Positions 35,886 to 47,660 of a DNA stretch of 64,000 bases are shown here, piece by piece. Made by a program: the position numbers and the translations under genes. The notes beneath the pieces were generated by a model, which was given only the letters and a program-made list of their open reading frames with translations, had not been told where the DNA came from and did no database searches. Position 1 is the first letter of the stretch. Every line of letters begins with the position of its first letter. Origin of the DNA: Gordionus sp. m RMFG-2023 (taxonomy: Eukaryota; Nematomorpha; Gordioida; Chordodea; Parachordodidae); the NCBI RefSeq assembly GCF_954871325.1, contig NC_088777.1, positions 32,279,366 to 32,343,365 of the forward strand, written 5' to 3'.

Positions 35886-36840
35886 AACTTATAAATAAAA
35901 TTAATTGATAATTTGGTCAGAATATTATATTTTATTATACATCTATATTATAATTATACATAAGTTTTAAACAAATAAATATTTATTTATAATTTTTAAA
36001 TTATATTGAGTAATTAGATTTTGAATATTCTTTTCTTTTGTTATATATTATCCATCATGATACAAGCACAAATTCCCTTTTGAAGTTGGAATATATTGTA
36101 TATCTAAAAATTACAGTGTCAAAATATAAATTATTTATAATCAGATTATGTAAATGTAATAACAGATTATGTAAATGTAATAATATAATTTATTTACTTA
36201 AATTTTCATTGTTGGAATTATGTAAGTCTAATAAAATTCCTGCATTGTTAATGTCTTCCAGGTCTAATTATATTAAAATATAATTTAAAAAAAATGTTTG
36301 TAATCTACTTGTAAAAGTAGTTTGATTATTAGTGTGGTTAAATGCAAAACTTTGTATTTGGGCCACATTTGTTAATATATCTAAAAAAATGTTTATTAAT
36401 TTATACAATTATTTTTGTTACTTGAAATTGGAGGGTAAAGTTATCTCTAGTAATTGGTTGTAATATTTGGGGCCGTATATGTTGTGGTTGTATTTGTTGA
36501 ATTGTATTAGCTTGTTTATTCAAAAATAATTAATTTATTTGTTACTTATTGATTACTAGATGAGCTACTGGGTTGGCTAATATTCTGATCTATATTACAC
36601 TGAGATTTTTTATCTAAATTAATGTATGTAATCTAGATAAGTTTAGTATTAAATCAGCTGTTAGATGATTTTGTGTCACTCTAAAAAAATATTTTTTTAA
36701 AAATCAAATTAAATATATCATACTTTGTAATGATTCATTTCTTCTTTTAAAAAATAGTCTTAAATTATCAGCTACAGTATTAAGCATAATGTTTTTAAAT
36801 GATTTAATTTACCGCGATTAAATAGACCAATCAGAGAAAA

Positions 36841-37083
36841 ATGGACAAAATTTACGATCAAATGACTTTACGATCAAAGTTAGGCAAATCATTATTTTTT
36901 ATATGTAAAGTCTTTATGCTATGGGAACGAAAGAGCGAAAAGTTGGGAATATTCCCTCTAAATGTTCCCAAGATGGAGAAAATTTTTGATATGGAGAAAA
37001 TGGAGAAAATAAATACCATGAAAATCCCAACTGTCGCTGATAATTTGAAAACCAGTTTTAGGCGGAGGCAATTAGATATTCAA
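36841..37083 (+). CDS. MULE-like gene, first seen coding exon
   Basis: Starts at an ATG and runs 81 codons to CAA|GTATAT (phase 0). The translation is Lys/Met-rich with no domain recognised (MEKIFDMEKMEKINTMK). Whether this ATG is the true start is uncertain, because a short upstream exon would not be seen. Confidence 0.5.
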
Positions 37084-40000
37084 GTATATAAACTTTTTAA
37101 ATTTTTTTTTATAATTTTAGAAAACTCAAAAAAGACACAATTTCATAATCTATAAAGGTTATGAATATATACTTCATAAGAAAGGTAAAAATGCTACTTA
37201 TTTTACGTGTAGAAAAAGGTGTGGTGGCCGAGGAAAATTGTTGGCAGGTTACAATTTTATCATAAGTGTGAAACATGATATAAATTGTAAGTCAAATCAA
37301 GGTACATAAATTAAATCTGATATAATAAATAATTTCTCTTCTAGATGCCCAACCTTTACCAAGTATAATATTTCATAACATACAATTCCAAATAGGTATC
37401 TCTCAAATTATTGAATTAAAAGTTTCTTTTACTACATTTGTTTTATTTATTAATTTAAGGCTCAAATCCTCAGCTTAATGGCAATAATGATGCACAGGCT
37501 TTGCTCACTGCCATTGAAAGTAGAAATTTTTTTACCAATTAGTTTTTAATAAATTTAATGATTTTAGATGCAAATTCAATACAATCTCCAAGCAACTCTC
37601 TATTAAGAGATAGCCATGCCTTTGCTGTTGAAAGTATAAATTTTTTTTACCAATTAGTAATTTAATGATTTTAGATGCAATTTCAATACAATCTACAAGC
37701 AGCTCTCTATTAAGAGATAGCCATGCCTTTGCTGTTGAAAGAATAATTTTTTTTACCAATTAGTTTTTAATAAATTTAATGATTTTAGATGCAATTTCAA
37801 TACAATCTACAAGCAGCTCTCTATTAAGACAAAGCCATGCCTTTGCTGCTGAAAGTATAAATTTTTTTACCAATTAGTTTTTATAAATTTAATGATTTTA
37901 GATGCAAATTCAATACAATCTCCAAGCAACTCTCTATTAAGACAAAGCCATGCCTTTGCTGCTGAAAGTATAAATTTTTTTACCAATTACTTTTTATAAA
38001 TTTAATGATTTTAGATGCAAATTCAATACAATCTCCAAGCAACTCTCTATTAAGACAAAGCCAAGCCTTTGCTGCTGAAAGTATAAATTTTTTTACCAAT
38101 TACTTTTTATAAATTTAATGATTTTAGATGCAAATTCAATACAATCCACAAGCAACTCTCTATTAAGACAAAGCCATGCCTTTGCTGCTAAAAGTATAAA
38201 TTTTTTTACCAATTAGTTTTTATAAATTTAATGATTTTAGATGCAAATTCAATACAATCTCCAAGCAACTCTCTATTAAGACAAAGCCATGCCTTTGCTG
38301 CTGAAAGTATAAATTTTTTTACCAATTAGTTTTTATAAATTTAATGATTTTAGATGCAAATTCAATACAATCTCCAAGCAACTCTCTATTAAGACAAAGC
38401 CATGCCTTTGCTGCTGAAAGTATAAATTTTTTTACCAATTACTTTTTATAAATTTAATGATTTTAGATGCAAATTCAATACAATCTCCAAGCAACTCTCT
38501 ATTAAGACAAAGCCATGCCTTTGCTGCTGAAAGTATAAATTTTTTTACCAATTAGTTTTTATAAATTTAATGATTTTAGATGCAAATTCAATACAATCTC
38601 CAAGCAACTCTATTAAGACAAAGCCATGCCTTTGCTGCTGAAAGTATAAATTTTTTTACCAATTACTTTTTATAAATTTAATGATTTTAGATCAAATTCA
38701 ATACAATCCACAAGCAACTCTATTAAGACAAAGCCATGCCTTTGCTGCTGAAAGTATAAATTTTTTTACAAATTAGTTTTTATAAATTTAATGATTTTAG
38801 ATGCAAATTCAATACAATCTCCAAGCAACTCTCTATTAAGACAAAGCCATGCCTTTGCTGCTGAAAGTATAAATTTTTTTACGAATTAGTTTTTATAAAT
38901 TTAATGATTTTAGATGCAAAGAAGGTTAGTATATAATATTATATAAATATAATCTTCCTTTTTTTTCAACCCTTTAAATAAACATATTTATTAAATCTAT
39001 TTTAGATGATGATGATTATCAAATTGATGTTGCTAATACGTTAATTGATTTACATCAATACAGTCATAGTAAAATAAAATATATAATGACTAATTATTTT
39101 TTTATTTATTAAGGCCCTCGTTTTATAAAAAGCCAACAAGGAAAAACATTGTTATTTTATAACAAGTTTTTGTACAGAATTGATCATAAAAAGGATCTAA
39201 TTATTTATTATCGGTGTCGAAATAAAAGCTGCAAAGGTAGATGCAAGTTTGATGGAACGTATTCTATCACTTGTCTTTATTCCCATCAACATGAGACATA
39301 TTTTTATGAAAAACTTAGGACTAAAGAGGTCTTAGAAATGGTAGTAGCAGAAAATCCTCTCGAGACAAGATTAGCTATTTATGAAAAAGCTATGGTGATT
39401 CGTTGCTCGGAGAACTTGGATATTGCAGATTATCCAGAGGTTATCCCTTCGTTTGTCTCTATCAAAACTACTATTGATAGAATTATAAAAAAATATCGCC
39501 CTATGTTACCTCATTCTGTAAAGGATATTCATTTGACTCCCGAATATACCTTAACCAATTGGGGTGAACAATTTTTAATATATACTGATAGCAATAAGTT
39601 GATCATCTTCGGAACAGCTCAAATGCTGAGATTAGCAGAGAGAGCTGATAATATATATATAGATGGAACATTTTATTCTGCTCCTAGTTTCTATTATCAG
39701 CTCTATGTGATTCATGTATTGTATGACAAGGTAATGATACCTATTGTATATGCTCTTTTGCCAAACAAAAATAAAGAGACATATACAAAGGTATTAAGAG
39801 TCCTTATAAAATATTGTGGTGATAACAATATTTGGTTTAGTCCATCATTGGCCCAGACAGATTTTGAAAATGCAGCCATTTCTGCTCTTAAGGATGTATT
39901 TCCGACAATGGCAATAAAAGGTTCATGTAGTTTAATATATTTATTTTTTTATACATATATTTAGGTTGTTATTTTCATTTTTCATAAGCTTTATGGCGAA

Positions 40001-40582
40001 AATGCCAAACATTGGGATTATCATCATCGTACATGGGGCATTCGGATGTACATAAAGTAGTCCGAAGAATGAGCACACTCCCATTCTGTAGGGAAGAACA
40101 TGTGGCAATAGTACGTGATACTTGCTATCAAATGGCTGCTAACAATAGTTTGTTACTAAGTTTTATGCAATATATGGATACAACTTGGCTCGGAGTTAGA
40201 CCACTATTTCCTTATAAAATATGGTCAAGGTATAAAAGATATTAAATTATATAATATCTAATTTATATATTGTTAATTTAGGTATAGAGTACTGGGTCCC
40301 CGCACAAATAATCATTTAGAGGGATTTCATCATGCCCTGAACCGAAAAATATCCTATGCTCATCCTAATATTTATACATTAATAAAAATTTTAATAAACT
40401 ATCAAAACAGTAATGATCTAAAACTTATTCAAATAAATAATGGATCAACGGTTAATCGCATTAATTACTCTTACGAGATAAAAGATCGTATGATCTCAAA
40501 TTTAACAGATATTTATGAAGAAAGCGAAGATGTTATTACATTTTTGGACGAGGTTACCAAAATCATTAAATTAAAATCTTAA
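36841..40582 (+). CDS. FLYWCH/MULE transposase gene with tandem exon array
   Basis: A many-exon gene is inferred from linked open segments with GT..AG borders and compatible phases: 36841-37083, 37121-37286 (or 37301), 37345-37395, 37460-37519, a 12-unit array 37568-38866, 39006-39068, 39114-39920, 39965-40229 and 40282-40582. Domains in order: a FLYWCH-like finger (YKGYEYILHKK..ATYFTCRKRCGGR), a linker of 22-residue repeats, an acidic exon (DDDYQIDVANTLIDLHQ), a second FLYWCH finger (FLYRIDHKK..YYRCRNKSC.GRC, ending HQH), and a MULE transposase core. The candidate DDE residues lie in YIDGTFYSAP, QTDFENAAISAL and TNNHLEGFHHALN. Introns are 37-52 nt apart from three of about 50-140 nt. One in-frame TAA (39985-39987) replaces the expected Gln in FHFSQALW. 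No convincing terminal inverted repeats were found, so a domesticated gene and an old MULE remain both possible. Confidence 0.7.
37121..37301 (+). CDS. MULE-like gene, exon with first FLYWCH-like finger
   Basis: Opens after TTTTAG in phase 0 and encodes KRHNFIIYKGYEYILHKKGK and TYFTCRKRCGGRGKL with a later KHDINC. The aromatic core, two Cys and His fit a FLYWCH zinc finger with Phe in place of the Trp. Two donors leave the same phase: GTAAGT after 37286, which is the better consensus, and GTACAT after 37301. Confidence 0.6.
37345..37519 (+). CDS. MULE-like gene, two short symmetric exons
   Basis: Exon 37345-37395 is 51 nt and exon 37460-37519 is 60 nt. Both enter and leave in phase 1, with CTAG and TTTAAG acceptors and GTATCT and GTAGAA donors. 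The second encodes GSNPQLNGNNDAQALLTAIE, which aligns with the 22-residue unit of the following array and may be its ancestor. Confidence 0.6.
37568..38866 (+). repeat. Array of twelve 113-bp exon-plus-intron units
   Basis: Units begin at 37568, 37674, 37789, 37902, 38015, 38128, 38241, 38354, 38467, 38580, 38691 and 38801, with a partial one at 38914. Most are exactly 113 bp: a 66-nt block, then GTATAAATTTTTTTACC...GATTTTAG of 47 nt. The block read in phase 1 gives NANSIQSPSNSLLRQS and then HAFAAE. Eleven of twelve units keep the GT (37674 has GA), all keep the AG, and all but the 38580 unit (2 nt shorter) keep the length a multiple of three; the 38691 unit is 63 nt. The intron part resembles the other introns of this gene in length and donor (GTATAAA). 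Confidence 0.85.
39006..39068 (+). CDS. MULE-like gene, short acidic exon
   Basis: A 63-nt exon between TTTTAG and GTAAAA, phase 1 on both sides, encoding DDDYQIDVANTLIDLHQYSH. It joins in frame to the array exons before it and to the FLYWCH/transposase exon after it. Confidence 0.6.
39114..39920 (+). CDS. MULE-like gene, exon with second FLYWCH finger and first half of transposase
   Basis: Opens after TTAAG in phase 1. Residues early in the exon give a full FLYWCH-type finger (KFLYRIDHKK, YYRCRNKSCKGRCKF, YSHQHE). The MULE domain follows, with IIKKYRP, EQFLIYTDSNKLIIFGTAQ, ADNIYIDGTFYSAP and DFENAAISALKDVFP. It ends AAAAG|GTTCAT in phase 1. The whole 269-codon exon is open with no disruption. 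Confidence 0.8.
39965..40229 (+). CDS. MULE-like gene, exon with in-frame stop
   Basis: After a 44-nt intron the exon continues GCYFHFS, then a TAA where the family has Gln, then ALWRKCQTLGLSSSYMGHSD, LPFCREEHV and SRY. The stop is the only disruption in the transposase part. It may be a real nonsense change, a sequencing error, or avoided by an unseen splice choice. Confidence 0.65.
40282..40582 (+). CDS. MULE-like gene, last exon
   Basis: After a 52-nt intron (GTATAAAAG...TTAATTTAG) the frame gives YRVLGPRTNNHLEGFHHALN, the C-terminal catalytic region with its Glu, then an Asp/Glu/Ile-rich tail ending in TAA. Confidence 0.75.
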
Positions 40583-42441
40583 TTTTTTATTTTATTTATA
40601 AACATTTTCACAGTTATTATCGCTCCTTTACAAATATGTATTTCCCAATTTATCCAATTAAATATTTTTTATTACAATTACATGAAATTTAAATAATTAA
40701 TCAAAATCTATGCATATAATTTTAATGTAAATATTCCGTTCGCTTTTATTTTACAGGTATATTTTTTATATGATTTTTTAAATAAATTATTTATTTTGTT
40801 ATATTACATTATATATAAACGCTATATTTCTATTGGCATAATTTTATATATATTTAATTTAATATGAATTATGTCTATTCAATTTTTATATTTTATGATC
40901 GCATATTATATCATGATTGGGTTTATTAATATTATATATTATTCAGTGCAAATATAAATGATAAATCCTTCTTTGCAATGTATAAATACTTAAGATAAAT
41001 AATTTATTAATATATATATAGAAGGCTTTAACACTAAAAATCAAAAAGTGAATGTAGAGATATATTTAATACTGCCTTTTTAATTCTAGATTTTTCTTAA
41101 CATAATAGAATGAAATATCTGAAAAACTAAAACAACACTTGCTTTATTGAATGTTTAGGCTAGTGATAAAAGATATAGATTAGATTAAAAATATATAGAA
41201 CAAAATGATATTAAGAATAATTTTAATAAATTATTTTTATTATATATTTAAAAAATTAATATTAAACATTAAAAAATACTTAATATTTACCATATATAAC
41301 TATCAAAATAATAATATTTATTAATAGAATTCATGACTTTTTTAGTGGAGTTATAAATTATGGGAACATTTTTATCAAATTTTTTTTCGCTCTTTCGTAC
41401 CGAATTCGTTTTTATATGAATGTTATACCAACCATTTTTCCCATATGGTTTTTAATCTATTATCATAGTTCGCTATTATCTAAGTTTATTTATTCGCATC
41501 GTAAAGGTAAATGTGAAAATTTTCATAATTAATTTTTTCAAAATTCTGTTTGCTTTTTTTAAGATATAGAATATAAAATTTATATATGTGATGAGAATAT
41601 TAATATTTGAAGTTATTTTCCAATCATAATTATTGCTCTCTCCTTGCTGGGACATAGTCCAACATGCTAGGAAAGAAATTAGTTAATGATACTTATTTTT
41701 TTTTATATTTTAACCTAAAGTTAATTTTTTAAAATTGATTTAATTTTCCCAACTTACTTCCCCCAAAATTTTCCCCAGTATTATCCCAAAAGATTAAGTG
41801 TTTGTTTTTATTGTTTGTTTTTATTCCCAAAAGGTTAAAAAAGGTTAAAAATATTTTTATTTCTTGATAATTTATCAATTTAAATTTTGATATCCTTCCA
41901 AAAATAATCTCATTTAAGATATAGACAATGTTTATGGCTAAATGTGACTGGTTAAATATTTCAAAATCCATTTCATATTGCAAATAATATAACAAATAAA
42001 GAATATCTTTTAAAATATTTAAATTTTTTATATAATAATAATAATTTGATTCCCTTTTTTCCTTTGTTAATAAAATATGTTTAAAATATAATATTTCATA
42101 TTTAAAATATGAAATCTATGAATTTTAAATATTTGCTATTTTTAAATTTGAAACATCTAATTTGATCAAAAATAAACATAAGTGGATGGGCATGGGTGGG
42201 GGGGGGGGTCAAATGTTACATTATTTGTATTTGATTCATTTAATTAAATAGATTGATTTACTTTTTTTTAATAAAAAAAATAAAATTTATTAGGATTCTA
42301 TTTAAATGATTCAAATAATTTTTTTAAATATATAATAATTCTAAAAATATATTTATATTGACCAAATTTTTTTAATTTTTTTTATTGCACATCTAATATA
42401 ACAAAATAAAGACATTTGATCAAGATTAACAAAATTAAAAT
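40583..42441. other. AT-rich non-coding stretch
   Basis: No gene recognised. A 15-nt phrase AACGAAAGAGCGAAA-like in the MULE first exon has its reverse complement at about 41384-41402 (CGCTCTTTCGTAC), and a run of ten G lies at 42199. The 88-codon minus frame at 41729-41995 shows no family resemblance. Confidence 0.5.
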
Positions 42442-43243
42442 TAGGGCTGTGCCGATCCACATATTTTTCACCTATTCGATCCGATATAGCTTCAACCCTG
42501 ATCCAATACCGATCCGATATTTTTACTGATTTTTAATCAAATGTAATTAAGAAATCAATATTTTTTATGCAAAAAATCGAATTATGAATTTAATTTAATT
42601 TTTTTATTTCTACAATTAAGACTATAATAAAAAAAATATATATTTAATAATATATCCATTTTATGTTTGAATTATAAAATTGTAATATTTAATATATAAA
42701 ATTATAATATATTAGATTTTTTTAATAAATATGAGAGCCTCTAGATTTTCTGGGAATAAGCTTCTACAATATGGACTATCTATATCTCCTGCCATACTGA
42801 AGGCAGACTCAGATGATTACACAGATAACGCATTTTGCAAAATTATCTTTGTCTTTTGTAAATATTTCCATAATTCAGATACCATATTTAAAAAAATTCT
42901 TCTATTTAAAGTATAAATAAAAAAATTGGCGTTATTTAAAAAGATTTAAAATAAATAAAACTTTGGGTGTTCCTTTCTATTATTATAAAAAAACTTTTAA
43001 AATACTATAAATTTATTTAAAAAATATATAAAATCTGAGGGGTGTTGTACATTTGCATTGTTTAAATAAAAAATTATTTAGGAAATATTATTAATGTAAA
43101 ATAAATATACATAAAATAACAAAAAAAAGGAAAGTAAAAAGATCGGATCTGTTTTTTACAGGTATCGGCCCGATCAGATATTTTTGGAAAACGCTAAATA
43201 TCGGTACTGATCCGATCCGATATTTAATATCGGCACAGCCCTA
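42442..43243. mobile_element. hAT-like MITE with perfect 8-bp TSD
   Basis: The ends TAGGGCTGTGCCGAT and ATCGGCACAGCCCTA are perfect inverted repeats, and ATTAAAAT flanks both sides (42434-42441, 43244-43251). Subterminal regions carry CCGATCCGATAT words in both orientations. The middle is AT-rich with no frame. The 8-bp duplication and TA/CAGGG-type ends indicate hAT mobilisation. Confidence 0.92.
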
Positions 43244-43516
43244 ATTAAAATGTATATTAATTTAATTTGCAATGCCAAAGCCAATTTTTAGGGCAAGGAG
43301 TTTTCTTATTGTTCTTCTTTATTTAAACCTTGACAGTAAATTAGTTCCAACTCTGAATAACTTCATAATTAGTTGATGTACCTTGTTAGTCACATCAACT
43401 GTTCAATTGATAGGTCTTTAATACTGATTATTTATTAAAAAGAATTAACAATTATTTCAAATAATTTTATTGAAATAAATTGAATCAAATAATTGTTTAT
43501 TTGTATGTATTTGAAC

Positions 43517-44181
43517 TAGCGCTGGATCCACATATTTTTTTACATATCCAATCCAATATTTTCCAATATTTAAAACTGATCTGATATTTATATTGATATT
43601 TCACCACCCCCCTTTGAACCAAATTTAATTAAGAAATCAATATTTTTTATACAAAAATTCGAATTATGCATTTAATTTTATTTTTTTATTTCTACAATAA
43701 TTAAAAAAAGTTTACAGATATTGGTAGTATTAAATGAATTTTCGATTATTCCTCCCCGTGAAATTATAATTCCGCAGATAAAGCATTTTGCAAAATTATC
43801 TTTGTCATTTGTAAAATATTCCCTAATTCAGATACCATATTTAAAAATTTTTTTTTATTTAAGGTATAAATAATAAAAGCGTTATTATTTAAAAAGATAT
43901 AAAATAAATAAAACTTTGGGTGTTTATTATAAAAAAAACTTAAAATACTATAAATCTATTTTAAAAAATAAATAAAATTTAAGGGTATTGTGCATTTGCA
44001 TTGTTTAAAAAAAAATATTTAGAAAATATTATTAATGTAAAATAAATATATATATAAAAAATAAAAAAATAAAAGTAAAAAGATCGGATCGGATCAGATC
44101 GGTTTTTACAGTTATCGGTCCGATCCGATATTTTTGGAAAACGCTAAATATCGCTCGATTTTGAATATCGGCACAGCCATA
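43517..44181. mobile_element. Second hAT-like MITE, 8-bp TSD
   Basis: Related to the element at 42442-43243 along most of its length (TTTTGCAAAATTATCTTTGT, AAATAAAACTTTGGGTGTT and GTATTGTGCATTTGCATTG have counterparts there). The ends are more worn (TAGCGCTGGATCCACATA and ATCGGCACAGCCATA). The flanks ATTTGAAC at 43509-43516 and 44182-44189 are a perfect duplication. Confidence 0.88.
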
Positions 44182-44948
44182 ATTTGAACAAAATGAATAA
44201 TTTACTATCATTCCAATATGTATAGAGTATCCACACTCAATTTCAGAGATATTGCCAGAGTTTTTGAAACACTTTATTTACATTATCCACAAAAGTTCAT
44301 GGTTAAATTTTCTGAAATTTAAAAGTTAGATATTTACACATTCTGGGATACATTTCAAATTAAATTAGAATTTTCAAATTTAAAATCTCCTTCAGTAGAT
44401 GATATGAAATTGGGAGGTTTGAAATCTCAATAAACTTATCTAATATGAAATAAAATTATCCAAAATAAGGATAATTGGATTGGATTAGTTTTTCAATCTT
44501 ATTTAATATTGGTATAGCCATAAATGAAATAGATAACATCATTAAATAAATATGCAATTGCTGAATATTTAAATTTATTGTATAAATTAAAGAATAAAAT
44601 ATTGATAAGCATTTCTTAGTTCTATTTATAAAAACTGTTACAGATCCTTATATGAATTGTAATAAAATTGTCAAGGCTCGTGGGCGAGACTTGAAATTAA
44701 TTGAACCTAGAATTAATAATTCGGTAAAGTCTTACGAAACCAATCTCGAAATTTATACCACAAAAATAAGTTTCTTGAATTATAAAACCATACACTGACT
44801 TTTATTTAAAATTTTTTCATTCATATATATTTTTTTTTAATATGCAAAAAAAAATACAATTATATTAAAAATTCATAAAAATAATAAAAATTACAAGTAT
44901 TCATAAAAATAATTAAAATTACAGTTTTGATGTAGCCCTGCAGGCCTC

Positions 44949-47660
44949 AAGTGGCCCCTACACTTTCTGAGCGAATGAAGCAGAATACCCTTCTGAAAAG
45001 TACCCCCTTTAAAAGTACTCCCCCCCCCCTCGAAAAAATGATAATTATTTTATGACACCCATAAATTTCAAAAATAATTTTTATTGCATCAATTTTTAAT
45101 ATATATAAATAAAATGCAAATATATACTTTATAAATATTATTTTTAAATTAATAATTTAGATAAATTAGAGAACGAGAAAGCGAAAGAATTTATAATTTC
45201 ATCAATATTTAATTGTTTAAATAAATTTTTTCCATTGATAATATGGTTAAATTATTGAGAAATGAATCTTTCATGGTACTACGAAGTCTTGTTTTAATTA
45301 ATTTAATTTTACTCATGACTCTTTCGGCAGTACATGAGGTTGTAGGAATGGTTAATAAATATTTATATAAAATTGTTAAATTAGGGAAAGCAGAAAAATT
45401 TAAAAGTAGACGACAATGTAAAATAAATGAATAGTTTTTCCAATCTGAATCGTAAGTCCCTGATTTTTCATCATCATCAGAAGAAGCTAAATAATGTATT
45501 TGTAAAAATATTTTAATTAAATAAATTTACAATTCTCAGAATCTGACAAATCTTTAGATTCTTGAACCTCTAGGTCATGAGTAATAATTACATTTCCCAT
45601 TTTGGCCATCTTATAAATATTTCTAAACTTCAACATTTTTTCGAAAATTTGACTTTAATTTAAATTGTAAAATTCACAGATATCCTCGATATCTTCTTTA
45701 ATAATTGATTTTTCTGCCACATTATTTGGCGTAAAAAATGATGTTTGATGTAAAAATTTCATCGTTAAACTGCATAATAATTAAATCGAGTGCAGCATAA
45801 AACACCTATTTTAAAGCTAAAAAAAATTTCTATATTTAATGATGAAAGTATATATACCTCCTCTCCTTTTTGGATTGTAATGTTTGAAGTATAGAACTTT
45901 CAAAATCAAAAGGTAGATTTCTCTCCTTCATAAAATCTTGTGCCTTTGAAAAACATCCAAAAATTCAGTGTTATTATCTATTAGATTTAAAAATAATTAA
46001 GACAATAATTTATATTATACTTCTCAAATTAATCAAGCAATCTTTTGCCAATTGAATTTGATTTATTGCAAACCCTATATCCTTCGAAATGGTTTGCAAT
46101 TTTGTACAAGCCAAACTTGTTATCAACAATATTTTATCCAAAACACTAAGTGATATGATGAAATCAAATTTTTTTATTCTAAAGACAGCACTATCCATAG
46201 TGGAAGTGGCAGGATCTTCAGAATCCTTTAAATTTGTTAAAGCTGCCCTCAAGGCATCATAAAGTAGAAAAAAATTTACAATAGCTTTATATGACGATAG
46301 CCAGCTTCTAAATAAAAAAACATTTTAAATATAAATAAATAAGGTACTATTACCGTACCGAGTAGTATTCTTGATGCGTAGAAATCGTTGCGATTTTTTC
46401 AGATCATTACACTAAAATTTTTTGAGTATCTCATATCTTTTTTTACCATTAAAATAGATATAAATCTCATCTAGTATTCCTAGAATATTTCGAAGTTCTT
46501 TAATTGATTGGAATAATTGAACAATGATTAAATTTAATCAATGACAATAACACCAAATAAAAGCTGCCTTTGGCGCCTCTGCTCTAATCAAGGCCTGCAC
46601 ACCATTGATTCTTCCACTCATGTTTGAGGCGCCATCATAACTTTGCCCAACTAGGAATTCAAGGGGTAAATTCATCGAGCCAAGTTTGGACATTATATTA
46701 TACTTAATATCGAGACCTGTGGTATTTCCCGTACAATATATGCCAATCAGTCTTTCAACAGGCTTCGGCGTCTCACTATTTCCAACATATCTTACTGTCA
46801 AAGCTATTGCTTCTGATTTCGAAACATCATATGTGCCATCAACTATGATTGAAAAGCACCTGTTAAATTCAATCTCATTTTGAATTTTTTTATAACCATA
46901 TTTTTCATGGTTTAATGAGAATATTTATGTTATTATATGTTAATAGATTTGCATATTATTTCGTTTTTAATCCCTTATTGTTTTTCTCACAGTACAGGTT
47001 CAGAATCTGCAATGAGTTTAATAAGGCCCGCCATATTGCCTTCTTGTAGCCTGTTCCCCCAGAAGGCTTGGTTACGAGATATTAAATAACCTAGACATCT
47101 TATTAATATTCTTATGATAGAACGGTTATTATCCACACATTCTTTCTGGGGTATTATAAATTGTAATATGGAATTTTTGTGTGAAAGCTTTCCATAATCG
47201 GCCATCATATGTGCCTGTGAAGATTCATGCACAATAATATCACTATTAAATTTCATGATCATTAAAAGATTCAGATATTATATTTTTTTCTAACACACTT
47301 TTTTTGGTTAATATTTTTAGGCATATGTTGAAATTGGGAAAATAATTTATGACAAGAAATCTCGGATAACAACCTAATTTACTAAACATCTATCTAAAAT
47401 TCCCGCCAATACATATTAAATTAATAAATAAGTGGGGGGGGGGTCTTATTATTACATACACAAACCAGAGATCAATTGGTTATGGATGGATGTAGCAAAA
47501 CAATAAAAAAAAAATATTAAAATAAAAATTTTTTTTAAAAAAGTTCCCCCACCCCCACTCAAAATTTTAAAATAAAAAATTTAAAAAAAAGTACTCCCAC
47601 TCAAATTTACTGAAGCAGTTGCTTCGGACCCCCCCCCCCTCCCCGTTGTAGGGGCCACTG
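44949..47660 (-). mobile_element. 2.7-kb hAT transposon, full length but decayed
   Basis: Reading inward, the ends are AAGTGGCCCCTACA on the left and CAGTGGCCCCTACA on the right, flanked by the 8-bp duplication CAGGCCTC (44941-44948, 47661-47668). Subterminal AAGTACTCCC words and C/G homopolymers occur near both ends. A minus-strand hAT transposase remnant fills the interior. Confidence 0.9.
45230..47262 (-). pseudogene. hAT transposase remnant (ZMYM1-like type)
   Basis: Minus-strand order: an N-terminal piece with NRSIIRILIRCLGYLISRNQ, AFWGNRLQEGNMAGLIKLIA (usual motif: '..FLA.Q.LAFRG..E...GNF..LL..'). Then IYCTGNTTGLDIK and EFLVGQSYDGASNMSG with GVQALI and WCYCH, the catalytic GQ.YDGA..MSG motif with its Asp kept. 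Then DSEDPATSTMDSAVF and FDFIISLSVLDKILLITS. Near 45240-45350 comes IPTTSCTAERVMSKIKLIKT followed by LRSTM, the C-terminal dimerisation domain. Pieces are separated by stops and frame changes. No zinc finger was recognised at the N-terminus. Confidence 0.75.

Noticed and set aside
36921-41402. Terminal inverted repeats for the MULE gene
   Set aside because: A 15-nt inverted match exists, but the left copy lies inside the first coding exon and no target duplication is visible.
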